A stretch of 43,326 nt of DNA, from the NCBI GenBank assembly GCA_021736945.1, contig JAIPEX010000006.1:1-43326 (forward strand), in the 5' to 3' direction. The DNA comes from Halanaerobiales bacterium (GTDB taxonomy: Bacteria; Bacillota; Halanaerobiia; Halanaerobiales; M55B127). Numbering within the stretch: position 1 is the stretch's first letter; the number at the start of each line of letters is the position of its first letter. The notes beneath the pieces were generated by a model. That model was not told where the DNA came from, searched no databases, and saw only the letters and a list, made by a program, of their open reading frames with translations. The position numbers were made by a program, and so were the translations under genes. Shown here in pieces: positions 17,220-25,009 of this stretch.

Positions 17220-18273
17220 CTTCTAACACCCCAGCTCCTGGATTCATAAATTGTTTAATTTTTAGGGCTTGGGTATAGTACTGCATATAAGAATTATATA
17301 ATTGATATTCAGACTTTAATAAGGATATTTCTCCTTCAAAAAGTTCATTATCTGTTATTAATCCAGCTTTATTCTGTTCCTTTAAAATCTCATAGGTTTC
17401 ACGAGCACTCTTTATCTTATCTTTATGAAGGTTGATATTATTTCTTATATTACTTAGTTGATTAGATAATTCCCTGGCTTTATTTTCCAAATCCTTTTTT
17501 TGTTTATCTAACTCAAGTTTTGCAATTTTCACTTTATTATCTGTAATTTTTTTATCCATTTCTGATGAAGAAGTAACTTCTTTTCTCTTCTGATCAGTTT
17601 TTGTTAACTCAAAATTTAATTGGGTTAATTTTAAATCCCAACTATTATCCAAAGCCTTTTCATAGATTTCTTTTTCTTCTAGGTCAAGATATTCAGGTTC
17701 ATTTAGTTCAACCAATTTTAGGTCGCTATTTTTATCAATACCTAGTTTTATTTTGAATTCTGTTTTTAACTGATTATATTCATTTTTTAGTTGTTCACGT
17801 TCTTGGATAAGATCATTTAACTTTATCTGTTGTTCTAAAATATCTAGTTGGCTTTTCTCACCAACTTCATACTGTGCTTTAACTTCATCTAAACGATTTT
17901 CATTTAATTTTATTTGTTTATTTAATGTTTGAATATTTTTATCTTTTAATAGTATTTCGGTATACTGTTGTAATGTTTCTAGTAATAAATTATTTGCGGT
18001 ATCAATATAACTTTTTTTAGCAGCAGCTAAATTATATTCAGCCTGTAGTTCACTATAGTTTGACTGGTTTAATAAATTCTCTGCTTTTTTCTTTTGATAT
18101 TGGATTTCCTTATTATCAAGATCCTTTTGTGCAATCTTTAAAGATGTATTGTCTTCTAATGTCATCTGATACGCTTTTTCTAAATTTAGCTCAATACTTT
18201 GAGCAAAAAGTGTTGGTGAAAAAACTAATACTGTTATCAAAATTAATGGTATAATTTTAAATCTCTTTTTCAT
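17209..18273 (-). CDS. TolC family outer-membrane efflux protein (short paralogue)
   Basis: A 354-residue exported protein with signal peptide ending near LFA (about residue 24) and the TolC-type N-terminal LNLEKAYQMTLEDNTSLKIAQKDLD. The remainder is long heptad-rich helices, including EVGEKSQLDILEQQIKLNDL, which matches the conserved turn of TolC proteins. It is about 100 residues shorter than the usual family length and has little obvious beta-barrel sequence, so it may be a partner of the longer paralogue or a minimal duct. It is the first gene of operon C, with GGGAGG before the ATG. Confidence 0.8.
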   Translation of the reverse strand: MKKRFKIIPLILITVLVFSPTLFAQSIELNLEKAYQMTLEDNTSLKIAQKDLDNKEIQYQKKKAENLLNQSNYSELQAEYNLAAAKKSYIDTANNLLLETLQQYTEILLKDKNIQTLNKQIKLNENRLDEVKAQYEVGEKSQLDILEQQIKLNDLIQEREQLKNEYNQLKTEFKIKLGIDKNSDLKLVELNEPEYLDLEEKEIYEKALDNSWDLKLTQLNFELTKTDQKRKEVTSSSEMDKKITDNKVKIAKLELDKQKKDLENKARELSNQLSNIRNNINLHKDKIKSARETYEILKEQNKAGLITDNELFEGEISLLKSEYQLYNSYMQYYTQALKIKQFMNPGAGVLEDEK

Positions 18274-18332
18274 TTTCGTTACCTCCCGCTATCCTCTTAA
18301 ACAGATTTTATTTTATAAATTACTTAAAATTA

Positions 18333-18348
18333 TCACATAAATATGTGA
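18333..18348. promoter_or_regulatory. Perfect 16-bp palindrome upstream of the efflux operon
   Basis: TCACATA and TATGTGA flank a central AA, giving a perfect dyad 60 bases upstream of the first TolC gene in a very AT-rich 213-base intergenic region (18274-18486). It is a candidate operator for operon C. I could not define a convincing promoter; several TATAAT-like boxes lie upstream of it. Confidence 0.45.
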
Positions 18349-18443
18349 AATTATGAGAAGAATATATAATTTAATTATAAGGGATAAAAATTCATATTTT
18401 ATTATTATAATATTAATATTTTATTAACTAATAATATCTTGCA

Positions 18444-18480
18444 TTAAAAATCCCCAATCTATAGATGGTATGATTGGGGA
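18444..18480 (-). terminator. Rho-independent terminator of operon D
   Basis: A 9-bp perfect stem TCCCCAATC (18451-18459) with GATTGGGGA (18472-18480) is followed by five T on the minus strand, six bases after the corA stop codon. Confidence 0.88.
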
Positions 18481-18486
18481 TGATTT

Positions 18487-19560
18487 CTATAGCCATTTCT
18501 TTTTCTTGAAAAAATAAATCATATATAACCCTATTATTAACATCACAATCAAGATAATGAAATAACCGTTTCTTACAGTAAGTTCTGGCATATATTCAAA
18601 GTTCATCCCGTAAATACCAGCAATAAAGGTCAGTGGAATAAATATTGTTGCAATAATAGTTAATACTTTCATTACTTCATTCATCTTATTACTTATACTT
18701 GATAAATAGATATCAAGCATACTGCCCAACATATCACGCAAAGTTTCCACTGTCTCAATAACCTGAATAGTATGATCATAGACATCCCTCAAATATAATT
18801 TTACGGTCTGACCCATAAACTCGTTATCATCTTTTTCTAATCTATTTACGACCTCTCTTAACGGCCATACTGACTTTCTTAAAAAGATCATTTCATTTTT
18901 TAAATCATATAAAGAATGAAGAGTATCCTCTGACGGGTTTTTTACCAATTCTTCTTCAATATCTTCTATCCTATCACTAATCTTTTCAAGTATTATAAAA
19001 TAATTATCTACTAATACATCAATCAAAGCATAAGCTAGATAATCCGCTTTCATATTTCTGATCTTACCTTTTTCATTTTTTAAACGCTGCCTAATTGGAT
19101 CAAAAACATCTCCGGGTTTTTCCTGGAAAGTAATTACAAAACCATCTCCTAAAACTAGGCTAATCTGTTCAGATTCAATTTCTTCTTCTGCTTCATTGTA
19201 TTTTAACATCTTAGCTACTATATATAAAAAGTTTTCATGTTCCTCAACTTTGGGCCTCTGATGGGCATGAAAGATATCTTCTTGAACAAGGGGATGAATA
19301 TTATATTCGGAACTAAGTTTCGTTATAATATCAATATCTGATAATCCTTCTATATTTATCCAGGTTGTTGTATCAGTTTCTTTAAATTTAAAACTTTCCT
19401 CTATATCTTCTATTTCTTTTTCTGTATAATTATCTTTATCATAATCTATATAACTAATCTTTACTTCTTCTTTTGTTTTTTCATCAGAATATGAAAGATA
19501 ACCAGGTGGTTGACCTGCCCTTTGAGCTCTTCTTTTTGATAATTTCCCGATTCTTTTCAT
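18487..19560 (-). CDS. corA: Magnesium/cobalt transport protein CorA
   Basis: A 357-residue homopentameric channel subunit that imports Mg2+ (and Co2+/Ni2+). The large N-terminal cytosolic domain holds acidic and long-helix segments (ISDRIEDIEEELVKNPS region), followed by two transmembrane helices at the C-terminus. The selectivity-filter motif G318-M319-N320 (YGMNFEYMPEL) between them is intact, and the C-terminal KKKKW basic cluster is typical. It is the last gene of operon D, 17 bases after the DUF2007-like gene, and ends just before a strong terminator. Confidence 0.95.
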   Translation of the reverse strand: MKRIGKLSKRRAQRAGQPPGYLSYSDEKTKEEVKISYIDYDKDNYTEKEIEDIEESFKFKETDTTTWINIEGLSDIDIITKLSSEYNIHPLVQEDIFHAHQRPKVEEHENFLYIVAKMLKYNEAEEEIESEQISLVLGDGFVITFQEKPGDVFDPIRQRLKNEKGKIRNMKADYLAYALIDVLVDNYFIILEKISDRIEDIEEELVKNPSEDTLHSLYDLKNEMIFLRKSVWPLREVVNRLEKDDNEFMGQTVKLYLRDVYDHTIQVIETVETLRDMLGSMLDIYLSSISNKMNEVMKVLTIIATIFIPLTFIAGIYGMNFEYMPELTVRNGYFIILIVMLIIGLYMIYFFKKKKWL

Positions 19561-19577
19561 TTAGAAACCCCCTTTTT

Positions 19578-19853
19578 TTAACTATTTTTTTTATCTTTGT
19601 CCCCATCTTTTAAATCACTATTTTTTAATTCTGCTTCTTTTTTAATATCCTGATATATCTCTAAAATCTCTTCTCTATATTCTTCTTCTGATTCAATATG
19701 TCCCCAACCCATGTGGAATTGAAAAACTCCGTCATAGCCTGGTACATGATAAGATTGAATTAAGTGGGGAATATCCCTGTCTTTTAAAACATCTTCCATA
19801 ATGTTTGCCTCAATTTCATTATCAAGCACTACAATTTGTTTGAATTCTGACAT
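19578..19853 (-). CDS. DUF2007-like small protein
   Basis: A 91-residue soluble protein. Its first 35 residues (VVLDNEIEANIMEDVLKDRDIPHLI) resemble the DUF2007 putative signal-transducing domain, which has the pattern of a beta strand, a helix containing EA, and a strand after GIP. Residues 36-55 are rich in histidine, glycine and aromatic residues, and the C-terminal 25 are almost all charged. It lies between an amidohydrolase and corA and is co-transcribed with them. Function is unknown. Confidence 0.6.
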   Translation of the reverse strand: MSEFKQIVVLDNEIEANIMEDVLKDRDIPHLIQSYHVPGYDGVFQFHMGWGHIESEEEYREEILEIYQDIKKEAELKNSDLKDGDKDKKNS

Positions 19854-19879
19854 TAATTAACCCCCTTCATCTCAAGATA

Positions 19880-21169
19880 TTATTGGAGCCCGTCATATAT
19901 TCTATTTAATATCTTTTTATATTTTTCATCGATAATTTCTTCATCAAATACTAAGATTTCATTATTTTTTATAACCCAATTCCCATCTATCATAACATGC
20001 TTAACCATATCAGAACGGCTATGCAATAGAATATTATTAAGCATATTAGTATAATCATTAGTTTTAATTAATGGCCAAAGCCGGCTGTCATTTTTATCTA
20101 TAAATTGCAGGTCCGCCTTATAATCAATATCAATCAAACCAATTTTCATTTCTGGAGCAAGAATCTTATGGGCATTAATTGTAACCATCTTAAAAATATC
20201 TTCAGCTTTATATTTATCTAATCTTGAATTAATCTTAAGAGCATAGTAGGAATTTCTCATCACTTCCCTTAAATCACTCAATAAAAAATCAGTTCCTAAC
20301 ATTATATTAATACCAAACTCTATAAATTTTTCTATCGGAGCATTTCCACCCCCACTCCAGTAATTAGAAACAGGACAATATACAATAGAAGCATTCCTAT
20401 CAGCAATTATCTCGATATCTTTTTTATCAACCTGGGTACAGTGAAAGAGGAGGGTGTTTTTATCAAGTAAGTTGAATTCATCAAATAATTCAACGGTTGA
20501 TTTTAAATATTTATCATAAACGATATTCTTTCTATTATTAGTTTCTAAGCAATGTGTCATTCGAAGGGAAGGTATTCTATCTTTTCTCTTCTGGAATTGA
20601 GGGAGAATACTGTTAGTGATATTCTCTTCTTCAGGAAGGTGTGTACAGTATTTTACATACTCATCTGATTTTTGGTAGTATGATTCTATTTTATCATAGA
20701 CATCAATAACTCCTCTTAAATTTGAGGTTTTTAAGGCTTGAACGGTCCATGGTATGACATTTTCTATATCAGATTGTCCGGTTTCAACTAGGGTGGTTAT
20801 ACCCTGTTTTAAATATTCTGCATAGGCTTTTAACATTAATACTTTAAAATCTTTTTCATTAATCTTCTCATCTAAATATTTAAAACCTTTTTCTTGCAGC
20901 CTACCTTGGCTATCTTTAGCAAACCATTCTGAAAGGGCTTTGTCTTTAAATAGACCTCTAAAAAGCATGGAGGGATTATGGGTATGCCCATTTACAAAGC
21001 CGGATATAACGAGAAAATTACTACAGTCAATAATTTTATCAATTTCATATTTAGATTTATTAAGATCACTACTAATGTTTATTATAATCCCATCTTCTAT
21101 TAATAAATCACCAATTTTAAAATCATAATCTTTAGTTAAATATGTACAACTTTTTAGTAATTTAATCAT
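19880..21169 (-). CDS. Amidohydrolase family deaminase (SsnA / cytosine-deaminase-like)
   Basis: A 429-residue metal-dependent hydrolase of the TatD/urease-like superfamily. The full set of mononuclear-metal ligands is visible: H62 and H64 in GHTHNP, H206 in MTHCLET (E209 beside it), H243 in LFHCTQ and D294 in GTDFLLSD. The order and spacing resemble SsnA, chlorohydrolase and S-adenosylhomocysteine/guanine deaminases. It probably removes an amino group or chlorine from a heterocycle; the precise substrate cannot be assigned. It lies mid-operon D between GrpB and the DUF2007-like gene, with GGAGG before the ATG. Confidence 0.85.
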   Translation of the reverse strand: MIKLLKSCTYLTKDYDFKIGDLLIEDGIIINISSDLNKSKYEIDKIIDCSNFLVISGFVNGHTHNPSMLFRGLFKDKALSEWFAKDSQGRLQEKGFKYLDEKINEKDFKVLMLKAYAEYLKQGITTLVETGQSDIENVIPWTVQALKTSNLRGVIDVYDKIESYYQKSDEYVKYCTHLPEEENITNSILPQFQKRKDRIPSLRMTHCLETNNRKNIVYDKYLKSTVELFDEFNLLDKNTLLFHCTQVDKKDIEIIADRNASIVYCPVSNYWSGGGNAPIEKFIEFGINIMLGTDFLLSDLREVMRNSYYALKINSRLDKYKAEDIFKMVTINAHKILAPEMKIGLIDIDYKADLQFIDKNDSRLWPLIKTNDYTNMLNNILLHSRSDMVKHVMIDGNWVIKNNEILVFDEEIIDEKYKKILNRIYDGLQ

Positions 21170-21194
21170 CTCAACCTCCGCTATATTCTATTTT

Positions 21195-21719
21195 TTATTG
21201 ATTTTTATTACTCCATTTCACTGCCTTATTATCTATTTCGGCAATGAAGTCATTTTTTCCTTCAATATATTTGTTAATATCATGATAATATTTATCGGCA
21301 AGAGTTTCTTTTAATTGAGAATATTTACGGGCTTCTTTGGGGTGAGCTCTCATATAATCGCGGAAGTTTAAATGTCTTTTGATTTCCTTATCGCCTTTTT
21401 GGAAGATATGGACATGGTGTGTTCTATTATTTCCACCTTTCTGAAAAAAACGGCGATTTTCAATACCAAACTCACCCTTTGGTTCATAGCCAAGGGCTTG
21501 CATTGAGTCATTATATCTATCTACCTTATTAATATCTTCAACCACAACCAAAATATCAATAATCGGTTTGGCTTTAATATTGGGAATTGCTGTGCTACCT
21601 ATATGATAAATTTTTACAATAATATCATTTAATTTTTTTTCTAGTTTATATTTTTCTTTATTATATTTGACTTTCCAATTTTCGTTATAGGGTTTTACAC
21701 TAATTTTCCTTTTATCCAT
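21195..21719 (-). CDS. GrpB family protein (UPF0157, nucleotidyltransferase fold)
   Basis: A 174-residue protein with the GrpB hallmark: YNENWKVKYNKEK, then HIGSTAIPNIKAKPIIDILV, where GST and the aspartate of DIL form the nucleotidyltransferase-like active-site core, then RRFFQKGG and HHVHIF, and HLNFRDYMRAHP near the C-terminus. Some members are fused to CoaE. Biochemical role is unproven, although the fold predicts nucleotide transfer. It lies 19 bases after the DUF2785 gene in operon D. Confidence 0.9.
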   Translation of the reverse strand: MDKRKISVKPYNENWKVKYNKEKYKLEKKLNDIIVKIYHIGSTAIPNIKAKPIIDILVVVEDINKVDRYNDSMQALGYEPKGEFGIENRRFFQKGGNNRTHHVHIFQKGDKEIKRHLNFRDYMRAHPKEARKYSQLKETLADKYYHDINKYIEGKNDFIAEIDNKAVKWSNKNQ

Positions 21720-21738
21720 CTAAATTACCCCTCAATAT

Positions 21739-22575
21739 CTAAAATCTTTTTTGATCTAAATCTTTTAAAGAATCAGTTATCAATAATAAATACCTATCAT
21801 TTAGATCTTGATCGAACATTATTTCAAAATAGAGGCTTTTTAATATGTTTTTAATATTAAAAATAAGTGTATCATATTTATTGCGATCTTGGATCTTTTC
21901 AAAATTAGTTAGTTCCCTAAACCATTTATTTATTGATTCATTATCTAAATCAGGGTTTTTTATTGCATTCTTAACTGCACTAGCAATTCTTTCATCTTCT
22001 TCGTTGAAATAAATATAGTTTTTAATATGTATTTTACTAATCACAGCTTTTAATAGTTTCTGTAATAAATTTTTATTCGCTTTTTTACTATTAGCTATTT
22101 CTGCTAAAATATCTGCACCATGAGCAGCAGCATGAGCCCAACCTTTTTCTTTTACATATCCCCTCAAGTCTTTTTCCTCTCTAAAGTATTTAAATACTTC
22201 AGAAGCTGTGGTCTGAAACTCAAGCTTTTCAAGATAATCTTTTTCATTATCTTTATGAAATAATACAGCTAAAACTAAAGCTGAAAAGGTTCTTGTAAAG
22301 ACAGAATCATCATTACTTTTTCCTATTTTATAATAAAGGTGTTTATCATCAATGCAAATATTTAAAATCTGTTTTAACTCCTGGTTATCATACACATCAT
22401 CCATAATCCAATTCGCTAAAATCATATATATGAGATCATCTCTTAATTCAGGGTCTAAAGCTCCAATATTATCTAACATCTTATTTGTTAGATATTCATA
22501 ATCAATATTATCTGTTATCTTATATTCGTTTTCTACCACTTTTTTTAATTTTTGCTTGAGAACTGTTTTTTCCAT
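21739..22575 (-). CDS. DUF2785 domain protein
   Basis: A 278-residue cytosolic, all-helical protein. The conserved DUF2785 blocks are present: ALDPELRDDLIYMILANWI, DSVFTRTFSALVLAVLF and DLRGYVKEKGWAHAAAHGAD. The closely spaced histidines in WAHAAAHGAD could bind a metal or nucleotide, but nothing is established for the family. It sits between the broken methyltransferase and GrpB. GGAGG lies ten bases before the ATG. Confidence 0.82.
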   Translation of the reverse strand: MEKTVLKQKLKKVVENEYKITDNIDYEYLTNKMLDNIGALDPELRDDLIYMILANWIMDDVYDNQELKQILNICIDDKHLYYKIGKSNDDSVFTRTFSALVLAVLFHKDNEKDYLEKLEFQTTASEVFKYFREEKDLRGYVKEKGWAHAAAHGADILAEIANSKKANKNLLQKLLKAVISKIHIKNYIYFNEEDERIASAVKNAIKNPDLDNESINKWFRELTNFEKIQDRNKYDTLIFNIKNILKSLYFEIMFDQDLNDRYLLLITDSLKDLDQKRF

Positions 22576-22600
22576 TTATATATACCTCCAGCTGATTTAC

Positions 22601-23213
22601 TCATTTGCATACAGAATAAACTGCTGCTTCATCTCTTTTGTAAATCAGATTAAAGTTTCTAAATCCACTTTCGGCTAATATCTGCTTCTGGGTTCTAATA
22701 GAAAAAGGTAAATCTATATGGTATTCTCCATTTGTTTTATCAGCAGTGTTTTTTTCTACATTTTTTAATATCTTTTGTTCTTTGGTTTCTTCAACAATAT
22801 AATCTCCTTCTATATATTTACCAGATTCCTTTAAGGCTTTATAGATATTTTTATATAGTTGAAGTTTTTTAGTATATTTCAAATGATGGAGGGTCATCAC
22901 TGAGACAATATAGTCATACCTATTTTTTTCTAATGAAATTTCCAGATAGGACCCAGCTCGGGTTTCAATTTGATCTATTTTAGATCTATATTTTTCTTTT
23001 AATTTATTAAGCATCTTTTCAGACAAATCAAGACAGAATAATTTTGCATGGGGAGCTTTTTGGAAAATATATTCCAGTTCGAGGCCAGTACCACAACCGA
23101 TATCCAATATATTTATGATTTGACCAGTCTTTAATATTGGATTTCATGTGAGAATCATACTTAGCAGCTCTTTTATTAAAAAAATCTTTCATCTTTTCAA
23201 TTTTCTTTGCCAC
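22601..23213 (-). pseudogene. Frameshifted class I SAM-dependent methyltransferase
   Basis: Two overlapping frames hold one methyltransferase. The N-terminal part starts at GTG 23213 behind AAGGTGG and reads MAKKIEKMKDFFNKRAAKYD and onward; the C-terminal part, open from 23143, carries the SAM-binding motif LDIGCGTGLE at 23107 and runs to 22601 with a normal end. The two frames differ by one base, and the shift must lie between 23143 and 23107. Compared with the usual family layout, about 15-20 residues between YDSHM and LDIGCGTG are also missing, so a small deletion, not only a single-base error, is likely. It resembles ToxA/UbiE-like methyltransferases common in Firmicutes. It is flanked by intact operon D genes. 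Confidence 0.75.
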
Positions 23214-23243
23214 TTATTTTCCACCTTGGTTATAATAAGACTA

Positions 23244-24296
23244 TTAATATACTTCATCAATAACAATATTAAGATTATTTAATAAGTCCATTGTTTCTAC
23301 CATTTCATTACCTTCTGCATCTTCGACTATTCTCAAAATAGGACGGGTGGGATAATTAGAGTTTTGTTCTTTAACTATTGCCTTCTGTCCATTACTTAGC
23401 CTTACCATGGTTCCATTAGGATAGATTGCTAAATTTCTGACAAATTTGTCTACAAAATAATTATCAAACTTTTGGTCAGAGTTACTCATTATATAACTAA
23501 TAGCTTCATGAACCGGCCATCTTTTACGATACGTACGATCACTTGTTAAAGCATCATATACATCAGTGATTGCTACTATTTTGGCAAAATCATGTAATTC
23601 ATCCCCACTTTTTCTCCGGGGATAGCCAGAGCCATCAAGCCTTTCGTGATGAGATAAAATCGCAGCTTTAGATACTGGACTTATTTCGCGAGCATCTTTA
23701 ATATAATCATAGCCAAGCTCAGAGTGATCTTTTACTATCTGGTATTCCTCATCGTTAAGTTTACCTTCTTTAAAAAGAATCTCGGGTGGAATCAAAATTT
23801 TACCAATGTCATGTAAAATAGCTCCTACCCCTAATTTATTTAAATCTCTCACATTATAATTTAAAGATTTACCCAGTATGATTGAATAAACAGCAACATT
23901 TACTGAGTGTTCATAAGTATAGTCATCAAAATTCTTTATATCAAGCATATTTACTATTATATTATCTGAATTATTTAGTATATCATCTACGATATCAGAA
24001 ACTGTATCTTTTATTTGACTAACATTAATTGATTTATTAAATCTTATATCTTCCATGAAACTACGGATTTTTTTCTGTCCCTTTTCTCTTAACTCACTTT
24101 TTATAACATAATCAACCTTAATGTCAGTTGAATATTTATCTTCCACATATACATAATTTATCCCAATATTTTTTAAGCGGTCCTTATATCTATGAAGATT
24201 TTTAACTCCTGTATTTAAAAGTATATTATTATTATGGTATATTGATTTGGCAAGCTTCATCTCCGGTTTAATATCCTCGACAGGTACCAACCTCAT
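23244..24296 (-). CDS. HD-GYP domain phosphodiesterase
   Basis: A 350-residue cytosolic protein. Residues 1-110 are an N-terminal region of the kind often found before HD-GYP domains. The catalytic domain contains H130 (YEHSVNVA), H162-D163 in ILHDIGK, H191 (KDHSELGYD), and HHERLDGSGYP at 216-226, the complete HD-GYP signature. The predicted reaction is hydrolysis of cyclic di-GMP (or another cyclic dinucleotide). The C-terminal 60 residues form a small beta domain with GTMVRLSNGQKAIV. It starts operon D, behind GAAGGGTGATAAGTA. No GGDEF protein is in the window. Confidence 0.92.
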   Translation of the reverse strand: MRLVPVEDIKPEMKLAKSIYHNNNILLNTGVKNLHRYKDRLKNIGINYVYVEDKYSTDIKVDYVIKSELREKGQKKIRSFMEDIRFNKSINVSQIKDTVSDIVDDILNNSDNIIVNMLDIKNFDDYTYEHSVNVAVYSIILGKSLNYNVRDLNKLGVGAILHDIGKILIPPEILFKEGKLNDEEYQIVKDHSELGYDYIKDAREISPVSKAAILSHHERLDGSGYPRRKSGDELHDFAKIVAITDVYDALTSDRTYRKRWPVHEAISYIMSNSDQKFDNYFVDKFVRNLAIYPNGTMVRLSNGQKAIVKEQNSNYPTRPILRIVEDAEGNEMVETMDLLNNLNIVIDEVY

Positions 24297-24483
24297 TACT
24301 TATCACCCTTCATGTTTTCCAGTTATTTGGCTATTAATTAGTTCGTATTATTATTTAAAAATCTTTTTTTATTTTAATTCTTACTTCAGTTATATTATCG
24401 TAAAAAATAAAAAAAACTTAAATTGTTTAGAGCTATGTATAGTAAAAATACTATTTAACATTATATAATATCTAAAGAAATAT

Positions 24484-24517
24484 TAAAAGAGCATAATTAA
24501 AATTTTAATTATGCTCT
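24484..24517 (-). terminator. Perfect 30-bp palindromic terminator of operon E
   Basis: Positions 24488-24517 are a perfect 15+15 palindrome (AGAGCATAATTAAAA and its complement) followed by TTTT on the minus strand. The stop codon of the MogA/MoaB gene lies inside the 5' arm, so termination structure and coding end overlap. The remaining 24297-24483 is AT-rich spacer upstream of operon D where I could not fix a promoter. Confidence 0.82.
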
Positions 24518-24990
24518 GTAACATTACCTTTTAAAATGTCTATTCCATGTGGTATTACATTTGTAATTGCCTCTAAACATTCTTTAACTGCTTTAGGGCT
24601 ACCTGGTAAATTTACAATTAAAGTATCATTTCTAATTACTGATTTCGCTCTTGATAAAGCAGCTTTTTCAGTGATTTTAATAGTTTCCAATCTCATTAAT
24701 TCTGCTATACCAGGGGCATCTTTTTCCATCACTGCCGAGGTGGCTTCCGGAGTTACATCTCGAGGCGCAAATCCTGTCCCCCCAGTAGTTAATATTAAAT
24801 CAATGTCATCTCGATCAGATAATTTAATTAATTCATTTTTGATCTCTACAATTTCATCGGGAATAATATTATAATATTTCTTCTCAGCTCTCAACTCTGA
24901 AAGCATTTCTATAATCACGGGACCGCTTTTATCTTTCCGTTTACCTTTAGAACCTTTATCACTGATCGTTAATACTGCTGTTTTAATCAT
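24505..24990 (-). CDS. mogA: Molybdopterin adenylyltransferase family protein (MogA/MoaB)
   Basis: A 161-residue protein that adenylylates molybdopterin before metal insertion. The family signature TGGTG is at residues 69-73 with GFAPRDVTPEAT following, and the start SDKGSKGKRKDKSGP matches the substrate-binding N-terminus. Sequence length fits MoaB/MogA. It is the last gene of the tungstate/cofactor operon, directly after a MoeA-like gene, which supports action together with MoeA. MogA and MoaB homologues cannot be separated with certainty here. Confidence 0.9.
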   Translation of the reverse strand: MIKTAVLTISDKGSKGKRKDKSGPVIIEMLSELRAEKKYYNIIPDEIVEIKNELIKLSDRDDIDLILTTGGTGFAPRDVTPEATSAVMEKDAPGIAELMRLETIKITEKAALSRAKSVIRNDTLIVNLPGSPKAVKECLEAITNVIPHGIDILKGNVTEHN

Positions 24991-25009
24991 CTAAATCTCT
25001 CCTTATAAC

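Noticed and set aside
18333-18348. CRP-type binding site
   Set aside because: The half-sites are in the order TCACA-N6-TGTGA, the reverse of the CRP consensus TGTGA-N6-TCACA.
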